From Semisulcospira habei (lineage: Eukaryota; Mollusca; Gastropoda; Semisulcospiridae), in NCBI GenBank assembly GCA_036245525.1, contig BTPG01000002.1, positions 124,597,212 through 124,661,211 on the forward strand: a stretch of DNA of 64,000 nucleotides, in the 5' to 3' direction. Numbering within the stretch: position 1 is the first letter of the stretch; each line of letters starts with the position of its first letter. Below, in pieces: positions 48,580 to 60,734 of this stretch. A program made the position numbers and the translations under genes. A model generated the notes under the pieces. That model saw nothing but the letters and a program-made list of their open reading frames with translations, was not told the DNA's origin and made no database searches.

Positions 48580-48760
48580 CATTATAGTTCAAGGGTGGTG
48601 CCGGACAGAATAACTTGGCGCCTGAAGGCGCCAAGTTATTTTGTCACCGCCCTTGAACTAGTCGAGATGCCCTCTGAACAGTAATCTTTCTGCACCTTCT
48701 GAATATAGAGGCACCAGGCTATTTTGTCACCACCCTTAAACTAGTCGACCTGCCTCCTGA
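48580..48760. mobile_element. Hairpin MITE (B-like) plus adjacent half copy
   Basis: tatagttcaagggtggtgcc, aacttggcgcctgaaggcgc, then ccgcccttgaactagtcga; a second right arm at 48710-48760 (gaggcaccaggctattttgt, cacccttaaactagtcgac). This looks like a partial tandem duplication. Confidence 0.75.
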
Positions 48761-49361
48761 ACAGTAATTTATACCACTCGCATGACATTTTCTGGGGTGG
48801 ATTACCGATGTTCGATCTACTGACCTAGCAACCTGCGATTTACCTAACAACAAACAAGATAGGATGAACCATAACCCACAAAGTCCCTTCTATATGAGAG
48901 CTGTCCTCCTGTCAATGGTCTCTACCTTTTGTCTTTGACCTGATTCTGATGTAGAATTATCTCCTATTGAAAAAAAAATCTCGCCTATCTGCCAATGCGT
49001 CAGTGCGATAAGGGGCGCAGGACATACGCCTCGTTGATTTGTCAAACGTCATTTGTCATGACGTAAGTTTTAGTTTTTACGTAATTTTATATTTTACGTG
49101 ATATGAGTTTCACTTTCGCTTTATACGCTTGAGAAAATGGTGACAAAACTAGAACTTCACGGTACAATTTCAGTCTTGCTATATTTTGTGTGAAAGCAGG
49201 TTGACTTGACTACATGATATACTAAGTACACGGGTCACCTGCATGCTCTTCTGAAAGTGCGTCGATGTCTGTGTGCATGTTAGTGCGTGCATGCGCGCGC
49301 ACTCCAAACATCTCCAAGAGGCATAGATCTATTCCTCCTGGAGATGCGCGCATATTTGAGA
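48761..49361. other. Intergenic, nothing recognised
   Basis: AT-rich. 49310-49350 has a small D-type dyad (ccaagaggcatagatctatt, cctcctgg). Confidence 0.35.
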
Positions 49362-49704
49362 TGATGATGATGATGATGAAACTTTATTTATCAACGGTAA
49401 AACGTTTTGACAGAAACAAATAGTCATTTTACAAACTTGCCGTTGCTAACATCTACAACATAAAATAGGTTAAATAATAATAATACAAAATTATATTTAC
49501 ACACATTATTTCATGCAACAATAATATTTAAAAAATGAAAACAAAATAATAAAATTTAAAAAAAAATTATTTACACAAATAAATAGTAACACTCAACATT
49601 CATCTTATGCCACACACACACACACACAAACACTATACATAAATGCATATATTACATGAAAGTATTAACCATCAGGGTTTGTTTAAATAAATGCCCAGTG
49701 ATGT
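49362..49704 (-). mobile_element. LINE 3' end fragment (family L-A)
   Basis: Begins (ATG)n, gaaactttatttatcaacgg, and is the reverse complement of 1-82 over its first ~85 bp. 5'-truncated at the (GT)n tract. Confidence 0.7.
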
Positions 49705-49729
49705 TATGACTTATGTGTGTGTGTGTGTA

Positions 49730-49784
<55 letters not shown>
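49705..49784. repeat. (GT)n-(GA)n microsatellite
   Basis: GT units with a TATG break, then about 15 GA units; junction between two LINE copies. Confidence 0.95.
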
Positions 49785-51020
49785 CAATGAATCTTTATTT
49801 TACAACGGTGTGAAGATATTAACGCAGTCAGTGACTATGTCATTTTTCGTACCTGCCGTTGCTACAACTACGACTAACTAAGTACAAAATATATATAAAA
49901 CAGGGGCATCAAAGCACAGTGATACAAGATATAATTATAGTCCACTAAACACAAACACACGCATACACGCACAAACGCACTCGCGCGCGTCCACACACAC
50001 ACGCACATACACATGATTGTTAGAATATACACGTACATTCGTGTGTCGACGTATAACTAGATATTGTTATTTGATTGATATCAGGTATCTATAAAGACTA
50101 GTCTTGAAATGAGATAATGTCGGAGTGGCTTTAACATGATGTGGGAGTGAGTTCCACAGTGTGGAACCCGCAAATGACAAAGTAGATTTAAATATATCTA
50201 TTCGGGGTTTTGGAACAATATAAAGACCCCTCATATTCCCATATCAGGAGTCTGATTTGTTAAACAGCTCTGTTAGATATTCTGGAGCGCTATAGTTCCA
50301 CACTTTAAACATCAGTACCCCTTTGTTAAATTTAAAGTGATTTTGAAGGGGTAGAAATCCAGCTTTACTGAGTTTTTCCTCGGTCGTCAAGTGCGGGTCG
50401 GGAAGAATTAATTTAGCCATTCTCCTTTTAGTCTTTTTAAGTGGACATCACTGCAACAATCAATCCCACACCGTCGATGCGTAGTTTATATGTGACATGA
50501 TGTGTGCATTATTGAACAATTTTCTGGTTTCACTATCTGTGTAATACTTTAGTCAGTTTCGATAACATAAAGACATTTCTAGAGACCGTTTTACAGACAT
50601 TGTCAATGTGCATCTGCCGCCTCAGCTGATTATCAATTGTGACCCCCAATAGACGATGTTCGGCTACCTGTTCTATGATTTCGTTGCCGAGTAATAAATT
50701 AAGCTTTAATGGTTTCAACTGATGCTTTTGGCGTGTTGCAATAATCATAGATTTTGTTTTAGTAGGACGCAGAATCATGGAGTTGACTTTACACCATGCT
50801 GCTATATCATCGATACTTTGTTGATGGCCGTTTTCAACTACACTTTTGTCTTTATTAGCTGTGTGGATTGAGGTATCATCGGCGAACATATCACATTGTG
50901 TTGCTTCGTATGTGAGACTTAGAGGTAGGTCATTTATGTAAATACAAAATAAAAGAGGATCTAATATTGACCCCTGCGGAACTCCGAGTTTAACATGTTT
51001 AGTAGAAGAGTAGGCTCCAT
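49785..51020 (-). mobile_element. LINE copy with RT and C-terminal region, broken (family L-A)
   Basis: - strand: LGVPQGSILDPLLFYIYIND near 50990, catalytic MFADDTSIHT, WCKVNSMILRPTKTKSM, TRQKHQL, HRLLGVTIDNQL (50533-50889). Then frameshifts, KAGFLPLQNHFKFNKGVLMFK and FAGSTLWNSLPHHVKATPTL. 3' end AATAAAGATTCATTG. Inactive. Confidence 0.87.
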
Positions 51021-51777
51021 TAGCAATTACTTTCTGTTTCCTGTTTTCGAAGTATGACGGAGTTGCCTCTTTTACGTCACAGCCACTGTCTGACGTTCTC
51101 TAGAAGTCAAGTTTTTTTTTTTAAATAATGTTTTAATTCTTTTCTAAAATGAATTAATTTTTACTAAAGAAGTTGAAAGGATACAAAGCTGGCTAACGAA
51201 CTCATCCAATGTCTTTCTCTAAACTAGCTATATGCAAAAGTTCAAGTAAATATGACAAAAATTACGGACTCTAATCTGGGTCAACCGACTTCCTATAAAC
51301 GGCTGTTTAAGCCTTCAATTACAATATGCTAGGAGACTCTCTTAGCCACCCACTTAAGAAAGTATTTCGCAAAGTTTCAAGCTTGTGTGTACAGATATAT
51401 CGGAGATTAACTTGTTTACATACATACGCACATACATACATACATACATACGCACATACATTCATACGTACACACGGTGCTTCGCGCCAAATGTACGTTC
51501 AGCAGCGAGTTTAGCGTAACTAGACATGCCGTAATTTTTATCTTGTTACTTCGAAGTTTAGCCTGCCCGCCTTTGACATCATGGATATGCTATTAAATTC
51601 GCCCCACCGCGACCCGTCCTAAACAAAATTCGTAAGTTCTACAAATAGAAGGGACTTAAAAATGGACCGACGACTGAACATGAGCACATACTGAATGAAA
51701 GTGTGACGTAACATGAGTCGCGCATATTGAAACGACGCACGTATGGAGCAGGGAAGTGCGTCGTTTTAACTTGAAAA
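51021..51777. other. Intergenic, nothing recognised
   Basis: A (CATA/CGCA)n-type repeat at 51419-51470; otherwise unassigned. Confidence 0.4.
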
Positions 51778-52215
51778 TTAAAGTTCGACGTCATGTACAG
51801 GATTCTTTTTGTCACTAGTAATAAAAGTGGCGGGCACCTTCCGAAAGACACTGAGGAGTTTTGTGCAAGTGTCTACAGTGATTTGAAGGAAATTCGTGGC
51901 AGAAACATGTGAGAGGATGGTTTTCTCGTGAATTGTCGGATTGGTATGGGAATGAGAGATAATTGTCGGGTTTGCTGGCATCTGAAGCATATTTGTAATT
52001 TTAGAGGCGTCATACGTGAACATGCCGCGAAGTGAGTCCATCTTGAAGGCTGTTATGCCACGGTCACATAGTGAGTAGAAGGAGAAAAGTGGTATCGACT
52101 GCTTAGGCAAAGGGCTCTTGTGGATTACCGAAAAATTGTTCACCAAGTATGTTATTTGATGGAGCCCGGAATGCGAGGTGAACCATTTTTCACTCAAACC
52201 CAACTGTCTAAGCAC
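51778..52215 (-). other. Unassigned 145-codon open frame
   Basis: Open - strand frame with no low-complexity composition (e.g. MDSLRGMFTYDASKITNML, VDTCTKLLSVFRKVPATFI). It opens at GTG, not ATG; the first ATG inside is near codon 59. No domain recognised, no obvious splice signals. It may be chance or an exon of an unknown gene. Confidence 0.25.
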
Positions 52216-52227
52216 GTATGTATAGTC

Positions 52228-52320
52228 TTCGCCGTGGCTGAGCGGGCACCTTTTTAGATTTCGATCTTAGGGTCAGCTGCTTTGTAACACTATTCCTCAA
52301 GTTGTCACTGTAGAACCTGT
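52228..52320 (+). repeat. Possible tRNA-like SINE head
   Basis: gccgtggctgagcgggcacc fits a pol III A box (TGGCTGAGCGG) near its start. No B box at the proper distance, so only a fragment at best. Confidence 0.3.
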
Positions 52321-52557
52321 ACATAACCCTACGAAAACCGCACCTTATTGATTGTACAAACTGTCTGAAAGGGCCAGATGGCTCAGTCGCAAGCTTTATA
52401 CGCTATTTAATATTTCACATCTGGTTAGATACACGGGCGCCGTTGCATTGCGGCTTTAGGAGACCTACTTCGACCTATTCCGCAGTTCGTTCTTGTGTGA
52501 CTGTTTTTCATGTACATCCCTTATTTCTAAGAGGTCTTATCTGCTTGGCGGACTCTT

Positions 52558-52625
52558 AACCCTTTTCATCCTGACACACGGCCCGGAGCAGGTTATGTTT
52601 CTGAAATCTTCTCAGTTTAACCCTC
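52558..52625. mobile_element. Family B MITE left end
   Basis: TTAACCCTTTTCATCCTGAC then unrelated sequence; it abuts the next element. Confidence 0.55.
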
Positions 52626-52830
52626 TTAACCCCAAAGTTGCATTTCCAAATTTTTGGAGGCGTTGTGTAAAGACTATGTACCAGTTGTAGGAGATGGATC
52701 GATCGTGACAATTCAAGGGTAGTGCCAGATGAGCTTGGCGCCCGAAGGCGCCAAGCTCATCTGGCACTACCCCTGAATTGTCATGATCGATCCATCTCCT
52801 GCTGCAGAGTCCCGGGGCTGAAAGGGTTAA
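52626..52830. mobile_element. TTAA-flanked hairpin MITE, family A
   Basis: Ends TTAACCCCAAAGTTGC and GGGGCTGAAAGGGTTAA. Long palindrome atggatcgatcgtgacaatt...gcttggcgcccgaaggcgccaagc...aattgtcatgatcgatccat. Confidence 0.9.
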
Positions 52831-53127
52831 ACCCCCAGAACCCCCGCCGTCTAAGTAACATGGATACAGAGTTGAACTAGCAAATAGATATACAAATCCT
52901 CGTGATCTCCTGAAATCTATAGCTATCCGTCTTGCTGTGAAAGGGTCAATACCTCAAGTTCAGTGGCCCGGCGTGATCCGTCAAACACGAGAGGCGGGGG
53001 CATCCTGACGGTTTGAACCTCTGGCAATTTCAGTCCTCACCCTGTCCTCAAATTTGCGATATTTGGAGTGCTGTCGCCTTTGGATGCTGGGTGGCAGGCC
53101 ACTCAGTGAAGGGTGGTACACTGTATC

Positions 53128-53240
53128 CAGTACGCTGAAGCCAGTCTTTGTGAGCGGAGCTGGGGAGCTCAGGAGCTACTGAGAACGTTTTACTTTCGTC
53201 CGATAGGTCGTGGATTCAAACCCAACTGATGTCAAAATTT
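53128..53240 (+). repeat. Possible tRNA-like SINE
   Basis: agctcaggagctactgagaa and a B-box-like ggattcaaacccaac near 53211. A complete tRNA fold is not evident. Confidence 0.35.
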
Positions 53241-53530
53241 GTTTAGACCCTTTTAGGTGCCATATCGTAGAAATCACATTATGTAGCGGACAATAGTAGT
53301 TACTCAACGTCTAACTTTTTTCCCCCGGTTTTGTGGTGTGGTTTTTTTCTTTCTTTCTTCTTCTTCCTGTGGAGATGATGAGTATTTCATGTTTCCGCCT
53401 AAACATCAGCTGATAAGTGTCACATAAAGATTACGATGTCAACCCTTGCCAGCATCATGCAACGTCGGCTCAAAGGTACAATCCAGGTCCATCATCTGTT
53501 AAGTAATTTGTCGTACGGGCATTGTCAAGT

Positions 53531-53709
53531 GCACACTGGTTGTCTGCCTCGATTGCTGCGCTAATCAGCAGTAGAGGTTCTGCTAGTGGTAAACAGCGGT
53601 AGAGGTTCTGCTAGTGTTAATCAGCGGTCGAGGTTCTGCTAGTGGTAATCAGGGGTAGAGGTTCTGCTAGTGCTAATCAGCGCAGCAATTGAGACAAACA
53701 ACCAGTGTG
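53531..53709. repeat. Hairpin with a minisatellite loop
   Basis: Arms cacactggttgtctgcctcg...cgctaatcagc and its complement (gctaatcagcgcagcaattg...accagtgtg) enclose four ~28-bp units gtagaggttctgctagtg. Confidence 0.85.
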
Positions 53710-53841
53710 AGTCAAGCATTGTTTGGTCCCCGGCTCTAGATCTTTGGCTAAAAAAACACAGACGACAAATTGTCAGTACTGATGACAAACGGACCATTCC
53801 CTTGAGGTTCAGTCTATAGTATCCCTCTTTGAAAATAATGA

Positions 53842-53930
53842 AATATAATTCTTTTGCTGGTCTCTGATTTAGGCATTGTAAAAGCATTGAGCTGTAAGGT
53901 CCTGTTTTACAGATCAGCACATTTTTTAAA
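53842..53930. repeat. Hairpin repeat, family G (degenerate)
   Basis: ttgctggtctctgatttagg and gttttacagatcagcacat. Confidence 0.5.
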
Positions 53931-54203
53931 ACTGGCCACGGTAGCCAACGAAGCGTGGTTACCCGACCTCGAATGAGCAAAGCAGAATCGCCTGTATATT
54001 TTGTTTGCGGCATTTACTTATGCCCGTCCGTTTAGGATTTATTAAACATTGTACAAAGTAATTTACTAGAATTCCAACGGTTCGTGGTTGCCCATTGGCT
54101 GCCTGAACAGCGTTTGTCGGCTGACCTACACACGTGACCGTAATCACTTCAATTATGGAGCAATCAAATTTAATGAGACACCTGTTTCCCTGCCATCTGG
54201 CAG

Positions 54204-54275
54204 TGCAGATCTTTGACTTTTGACCTTAAAGCAAAGACCCGAATGATCCAAAATCACAGACCAGCACACACATAG
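54204..54275. repeat. Hairpin repeat, family G
   Basis: gatctttgacttttgacctt and aaaatcacagaccagcacac. Confidence 0.55.
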
Positions 54276-54527
54276 TCATGGACTGACCTCGTAGGTCACG
54301 CGAACGTTTTATTGTTTGTAAACACATATAATAATAATGCTGCCCGCAGTCCGTCCACGCGTCAGATTACAGATTACCGACACGTTGACGCCTAAATTGC
54401 ATAATGTAATGGTCAGTCGTGGGTTGCCAAAGTGTTTCGGCTCTAAGAGGCATAGACACTGACTATGCCCCTTTTGGGTAGATATCTGCCGTATTTATTT
54501 TTTATTTTATTTTTCAACACAACTAGA

Positions 54528-54638
54528 TATACTGACTCGCAAAAGAAATGCGACATTTCTTGAATCATCGGAAACACTAAAGTGTAAACTTCCGATGATT
54601 AAAAAAATGTCGCATTTCTTTTGCGAGTCAGTATACAT
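54528..54638. repeat. Near-perfect hairpin, family E
   Basis: atactgactcgcaaaagaaa...tgcgacatttcttgaatcat on the left and the inverted copy ending tttcttttgcgagtcagtat on the right; 45-50-bp arms with few mismatches. A half copy follows at 54771-54823. Confidence 0.88.
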
Positions 54639-54770
54639 TCTGTTGGTGGCCACTTCGGTGAGAAGCAGACGTACGATATTTGCTCTTGTTTAGTTCGTAT
54701 TTTTCATTGATCATTGCTTGAAACTTTGCAGGCATCACAGCACCAGCGTATTAGTCACTGTTCGTGTTAG

Positions 54771-54823
54771 TATACTGACGAGCAAAAGAATTGCGACACT
54801 TTTGGAATAATCGGAAGCACTAT
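54771..54823. repeat. Half copy of hairpin family E
   Basis: tatactgacgagcaaaagaa, ttgcgacacttttggaataa, tcggaagcactat. Confidence 0.7.
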
Positions 54824-55021
54824 ATTCGTATATCTAATTTTGCGTCGTATTTATTTTATGTGTAGCTGGCTGATGCGTTACACTAGCAGCCGACTGGATG
54901 TGTACGGGTGACTGACTGAGCGAGTCGCACAATCATGCGTACGTTGTGCGAAACCTGACGCGCATTTATCGTCTTCTTACTGGGACTTCTTTTCACCAAC
55001 GTGAAGTCAGAAGTACACAAG

Positions 55022-56089
55022 ATGGAGTCACAAACACGCCACGCGCAGCGTCTTCGCATGCAGTCCAGCAGTACGACAAGACAAAACCATTGCACGCAGA
55101 GTCGGACTCTTGTTCTATGGAGTACTTTCCTGTTGATTTTCTCCTTGTTCGTCGTGTGTTCGGCTGAGGAACCTCTATCCACCCAACCCTCGTTAGACAA
55201 TGCAGAGAGAGAGAAATCTACAGAGGACGAGCGTGAACTCCTCACTGCCAGTAATGCCACCGACGAGTTGGACTTGTCAGTAGAGGTGGACACATTGACC
55301 ATGGTGATGGAAATGTCAGGTCTAGTCAAGGTTAACTTCACGCTCTTCTGCGTGCACCCCAGTGTCCGCTACTCGCTGTCCATGAGTACTGAAGATCCCA
55401 CGGTGGCCGTGGTGGACAGCTCCACGCTGTTTAATTTCTCCTGTGCTGGTGCCACCGTTGATTCCAACCCGGGGTCTGTAGGTTTGGGTGAAGGCGGCGT
55501 CACCAGTAATGCAGCTAGTAGCGCCATAACGACGATGCTACCTGAAGACACCAGCTCGCATCTTCATGACGGTCTGCTGCAGGCCTTGCCCAGAGTGTCG
55601 GGCTCCTTCAACTTCACCATGTACGCCGATGTGTTGGGCAGAACGTGGCTGCGGATAAGCGGTGAGAGAGAGGCCGACCCGGACGTGGTACTGCCGGTCT
55701 TTCTCAAACTGCCCTGGATGTCCATACAGTGGACGCTTTTGTACGCTGACAAGGACCACCCACGCATGAACGATTCTGACGTCGTCCTCACGAATTCCTC
55801 TCAAGACGTCGTGACCTATGACGCCACTGGAGGGTCAGGATCGCCAGGAGATGACGTCCACTTCAACGAGAGTGGGCGCGGGCTGCGCGTGATGCAGCGT
55901 CACGTGGTGACGGTGGTGCGCGTGGTGCGGCCGGTGGACGTCGCGTTCCGCTCCATCCTGTACGCGTTCGTGATGCTGACGACGGTGGGCATGGGCTGCA
56001 AGACGGAGCTGTCGGTGGTGAAGAGCGTGCTGAAGAAACCTGTAGCGCCCGCCATCGGCTTTTTCTGCCAGTACCTCTTCATGCCGCTT
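55022..56089 (+). CDS. SLC10A3/P3-like transporter, exon 1
   Basis: 356 codons. Likely signal anchor at residues 28-48 (LVLWSTFLLIFSLFVVCSAE), then a ~250-residue Asn-rich extracellular domain with seven N-x-S/T sites (NAT, NFT, NFS, NFT, NDS, NSS, NES). The first transporter helix follows (VDVAFRSILYAFVMLTTVGM), then GCKTELSVVKSVLKKPVAPA and IGFFCQYLFMPL. The last part is diagnostic of the SLC10 (BASS) sodium/bile-acid family. The long glycosylated N-terminal domain fits the SLC10A3 (P3) / SLC10A5 branch, whose substrate is not well established. Donor ctt|gtgagt in phase 0. The ATG at 55022 is the first in frame; a second at 55058 is possible. Confidence 0.87.
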
Positions 56090-56235
56090 GTGAGTACTCT
56101 ATATTGTCTGTTGAGTTCTTTGTCCGTCAGTCTGTCCGTCTCTCGGTTCGTCCGTCCACTCGTCGGCTCTCTTCTTCTTCTTCTCCTTCTTCCCGTCGGG
56201 TTCACTTCAACGTTTTCGACCCGCGTTGTTATGGG

Positions 56236-56440
56236 TTAGCCAGTTCAGTGCCGAGAAAATGTGAACACCACCCACCAAGAGGTATAGATCCTCATGAGCT
56301 CCCGCAGTTTCGGGGGCTCATGAAGATCCATATCTCTTGCTGACACCACTTTGAATCCATGTTCCTCTGACATCAAGGCTTTGTGGTCTTGAATTAACGA
56401 AGATTTCATAAACACAGTCTGCTGGCACTGAACGGGTTAA
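56236..56440. mobile_element. Family D hairpin MITE
   Basis: Left TTAGCCAGTTCAGTGCCGAG, right GGCACTGAACGGGTTAA; palindrome agaggtatagatcctcatga / ctcatgaagatccatatctc. Has the unoccupied internal gaattaacgaag. Confidence 0.88.
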
Positions 56441-56945
56441 AGGGCTAAAACTATTACAGGTATGGAGAGATATATATTGCCCAGGATCAAGCATCTCAAC
56501 ACAGTCAGAAAACTGTCTGCAACAGATACTGCTGACAATATAACTGTGTATGGGTTCTTTGTGTACTATCTTAGAGCTTTATGGTGTAAGAACAATGCCA
56601 AATGTCGAATTCGTCCTGTGCAGGGTGTATTGTTTTTAGTCGCGGATTTATCGTCTGAATCGGCCTGGTTTTTATATGAGCCTACGTCACAAGGCCGCAG
56701 AACCATGCCGACTCAGTATCAGTGTATCGCTAGCAATACTGCGGGTCACTAGGTCGTCGGTGTTCTCCGGCATCACTTTGACTAATTTTCCACGAGAATG
56801 TAGTATAAACCTTCCTTACTCGCTATGCTGTCAAATCGCAATGCGGCGGGTTCCGCTTGACCTGCTAACTAATAACGGATCGTGCTGCATCGTCAGTGCA
56901 CGGCCGGGGGCGTGGCTTGTTCGACTCAGTCTCCGCGCAAAGCGA
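56441..56945. other. SLC10 intron, nothing recognised
   Basis: No repeat or exon-like sequence could be matched. Confidence 0.35.
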
Positions 56946-58079
56946 CTTAGTCCATAAGCTAGGAAGGTCTACCGTGCACCCCCCCCCCCCCCCCCCCCCC
57001 CAGTACTCAATAAGATGGGTTTCAAAGTGTTCCTTAGTATGTCCTGAGATGTTTAAGCCATGTTCCCCGAAAATCCTTAGGAACACACCAGAGATATAGC
57101 CGATGGCGCAAGGGTACCCCCATTCACGCTCTTCGCAGGTGCTAAAATGAGGTTGAGAAACATTTTCCTCTAAATAAACCAGAATTCATTCCAGAAGCCC
57201 AAATCAGGCAATATTATGTCAAGGCACACCTTCTGCATCCTCTGCAAAAAACAGAATGAAAAAATATTGAATCTCTGGGTCACAGTGAAGGTATTTGTGC
57301 ACCCAGTAAACGACCATTTCTGCGAAATCGCAAAAAAAGACAAAAATAATGTGTCAGATGCCTTCAGACATTTTCTATAGCACTGACAGTCCATTTTCAG
57401 GTTTACATCATTAAAAGAGGATGTCACAATTATTATAAACTTGACTAGGTGATGCTGTGATCACTGTGAGTGCCACAGTGGTTGATTTTGTATCCCTACC
57501 CCCAAGTTGTAAAAATACACAAAATTAATTAGAAAAAATTGCTTAAGTTATTCCATTTTATTTTGACCTCTCTTTACCTATTAAGTTTCAATAATGTGAG
57601 CATAAAGTGCAAGAAAATAAGGAAAGTCGGCATCCTTTACGGTATTTTCGGGGTAAATGATAGCTTTTTCCCATTTAAAAATGCGGAATTGGGAAACGTA
57701 CCTTGTTTCTGATGCCCTCAGAAATTTTGTATACAACTGATAGGTCTTTTTTTAGGTTTTATTGGTTAGGATAGAGTACCACAGTTACTCCCAACCTGAT
57801 TTTATGATGCTTTGATGCATTTAGGGGGCCACAGTGGCTGAATCTGCTGCCCTACCCCCATTTTGCCTGTACGCAAAGGAACGAAAAATGATCATAACAA
57901 TTGCTCCTCTGATTAAATATATTTGTTGCCAGTTTTCTTAACAAAATATGCATATTGAGCATAAACATTTGTGATCATTTCATTAATTTCAATGTGACCC
58001 ATCAATTTAATTGTAATTCTTTTTATTTAAGGCATGCTTAACAAGGGCTGCCGCTGAAGCTTCTACCGTCTGCACATTC

Positions 58080-59580
58080 AGCACTCTTGTCAAACTCGGG
58101 GAAGGTGTACCTCAGGGAGATGTTGTGTCTGATGTTGTTTTTGGTCTACATTAATGACATCAGTACAACAGTACCAAGGTTCGTCTCGAACATCTTCCAT
58201 GCAGATGACTTTGCAGTGTGGAGCGCAGCAGAACATAAAGAAATAGCATCCTCTAGAATCCAGGATGCTGACTATAGAGTCAGCAGCTGGACTGAAAGAG
58301 GCAACTCAAACTGAGCTAGACCATCTCTTTCAATCAGACGGAAGAGGTCACCTCAAAATTGGAAACCTTCCAGTACCAAAGACAGACAGGCCAACTTTAC
58401 TGGCAACAAATAAATTACTGGCTTCACGTGGAGGCCTCACATTGAAGCCATGGAAGCTAGAGCTGCAAAAAAAAGTCTCTGATGAAGAAACTGGTGGGGA
58501 CCACATTGGCGCAAATTACAGCATCCTGGCACAAGCAAACACCTGCTCGGTCAGACCAGTTGTGCGGTACCACGATACATCGACAACATCAAACACTGCC
58601 TGCAAAACCCAAAAAGCCAGGCTTGACAAGATGCAGAACATGATGCAGTGACATTCTTAGAGCCATCTGGAGCACCCCAATTTAGGAAATGGAGGACATT
58701 GGAGCCACTGGAATGCAGAACAGCACACACGATGAAGAGACTTACTAAACATCGACAGCATGGGAGACTACAGGAGCAGACCAAGAACCATCAGAAATGC
58801 CCAAGTCTGAACCGCCAACTGAAGGTCCTGCAAAGGGCTAACACTGACGGCCTGGAACCAAGCCCAAAGATGTGTGAACAGCTCCCTTCAGATACCTGGA
58901 CATCTTGAAAGAGCCTTCAAGACAACATAAACAATATTCTAGGACTCTTTGCCAAAGGTCGCGGCACTGCACACAGCCATCTTGCTGGAGGTTGTGCACA
59001 AGCGCTACCCTCACAGCAGCTGTGATACCACACAAGATGCCATGCAGAATGAAGGAAGTGGCGTGTACATCTGTTGTGCAGACCGTACTACCTCCCTCTC
59101 CTTACCAGCTAGCGGCAGCAGCTCCAACTATCGTACAGATCTGCAGGTGCTGAACACAGCAGCAGAGCACTAGCTAGGGAAAGGCAGCAGCTTGATCCAC
59201 TGATCTCACCAGGAAGCTTCAAGATAGACTGGATGCCCTGTCAACAAAATAGTGCTGCAGTGGATTCCAGTGCATTCTGGACTAGCTGGGAATGGAGACA
59301 CTAAAACAACAAAGTGATTGGCAACAGCAGAATAGCGGCTGCAGCCCGTGGGCAGATGACATCAACAAGCTGAACAGGGAGAGCCAGGCCACCATCTTTC
59401 ATCTACGCACTGATTACTCTCGACTGGGTCCATACAGAAAAGCAGGAACGTTTCACAAACCCAAACTGAAGCCTGAAGGTTTACACACTTTAATCAGATC
59501 ACTCTGTATCAGCAATTATTTGAAGCTTCCGTGCCTAATGCATGAAGAGATACCAAAATACAAGAACGCTTAGCGAATGG
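58080..59580 (+). pseudogene. Decayed Jockey-like LINE (RT to RNase H region)
   Basis: VYLREMLCLMLFLVYINDIS, TTVPRFVSN, HADDFAVWSAAEH and RVSSWTE correspond to an RT palm with degraded VPQGD and HADD motifs. Downstream, in several frames, ANYSILAQANTCSVRPVVRY, SPKMCEQLPSDTWTS and QNEGSGVYICCADRTTS fit the C-terminal and RNase H-like part of the same element type. Many stops and frameshifts. Confidence 0.7.
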
Positions 59581-60354
59581 CGGACTTCAGTAGAAGCGTA
59601 AACAACCAATCAGAATGTTCGGCAGAAAGACCATGCAGTCACTTTATGATCAGAGCTAAATATAGATCACTTGCAACAAGCGTCAGCATGATCGTTCGCA
59701 ATGGAATAGTCACAAATTGGGGGAGAAAAAAAGAAGTAGACAAAAGTGTGCCAGCACGTTGTCATTTTTTACAAACTTTCACAGACCTTAAGGAAAAGGA
59801 CTAAAATTGACAGACTTTCCAGGGCCCTGAAAAAGCCTTGTCATTTTTTAATCAACTTTCACAAATGTTCACAGACCGTAAGGACCCTGCTGGACTCACC
59901 TTGTGAGACTGGGTCATGCGGAAACAGCCCTATGCGAATTTGGCGTCAAAAATCAGTCTCCTTAGCACATTCTCCAAACATGTCCATACAGAGAAGCGGT
60001 CTGCTGGCAGTTCTGACCAGAAGACACGCCCCTGTACACCAAACTCTGAAAACATGCTGCCTAGCTCTTGACAGCTCACTTATTGGCAGCCAGAACAATA
60101 TAAGATTTAAAGACGCCCATCAAAAAATTGAACGTTGCAGGTGGAAGTGGTGATCTCGTGGTCGACATGTGGAAACTAAGTATTTTGATAACATTGTTTT
60201 GGCTATTAGGAACCATGAAACTTTATTACGCATATTCATATTTACACATTTCTAGATGAAAATAAATGAAAGGAAAAGGGGAGACCTTACTAGACCCACC
60301 TTACGCTAGGTAAAATATCACCTAAAAGACCAGCCAGTTAAAAATAGTTACAAT

Positions 60355-60734
60355 GATTGATTGTACATTGCTTAACATCCCGACAGCAACAAGGCTTTCT
60401 CAGGACGTGCCTGCACTGCTTCTGAAAAAAAACTAAACAGAATATTGAATGTATGTCGCCAGCCAGTCCAATACGTTAAATAAACCTACGCCATGGGGCC
60501 TAAATAAAGCTAAGACCATGTAGCAACACACATCCAATATCAAGAGCTACAGGCAGTGCAGACAGTTGGGAGAGTTTTAAAAAGGCAAATACAGGTGAAT
60601 GGACCAAGGGTAGACAGAAACACATGCCCCAGAGTAGAAGGGAAACCCACCCTGTGGGGCTGACCAGGGTGACCCTGGGAACTAAAAAGTAGTCAACCCC
60701 ACCCAAGTCCCCCAGGGCAGACCCGGGTGGGGTC
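60355..60734 (-). mobile_element. S element with 16-bp TSD
   Basis: taaaaatagttacaat flanks it at 60339-60354 and 60735-60750. Full length, 380 bp. Confidence 0.93.

Noticed and set aside
53639..54147. 124- and 62-codon - strand frames
   Set aside because: They overlap a minisatellite and a G-type hairpin and show no recognisable motif.
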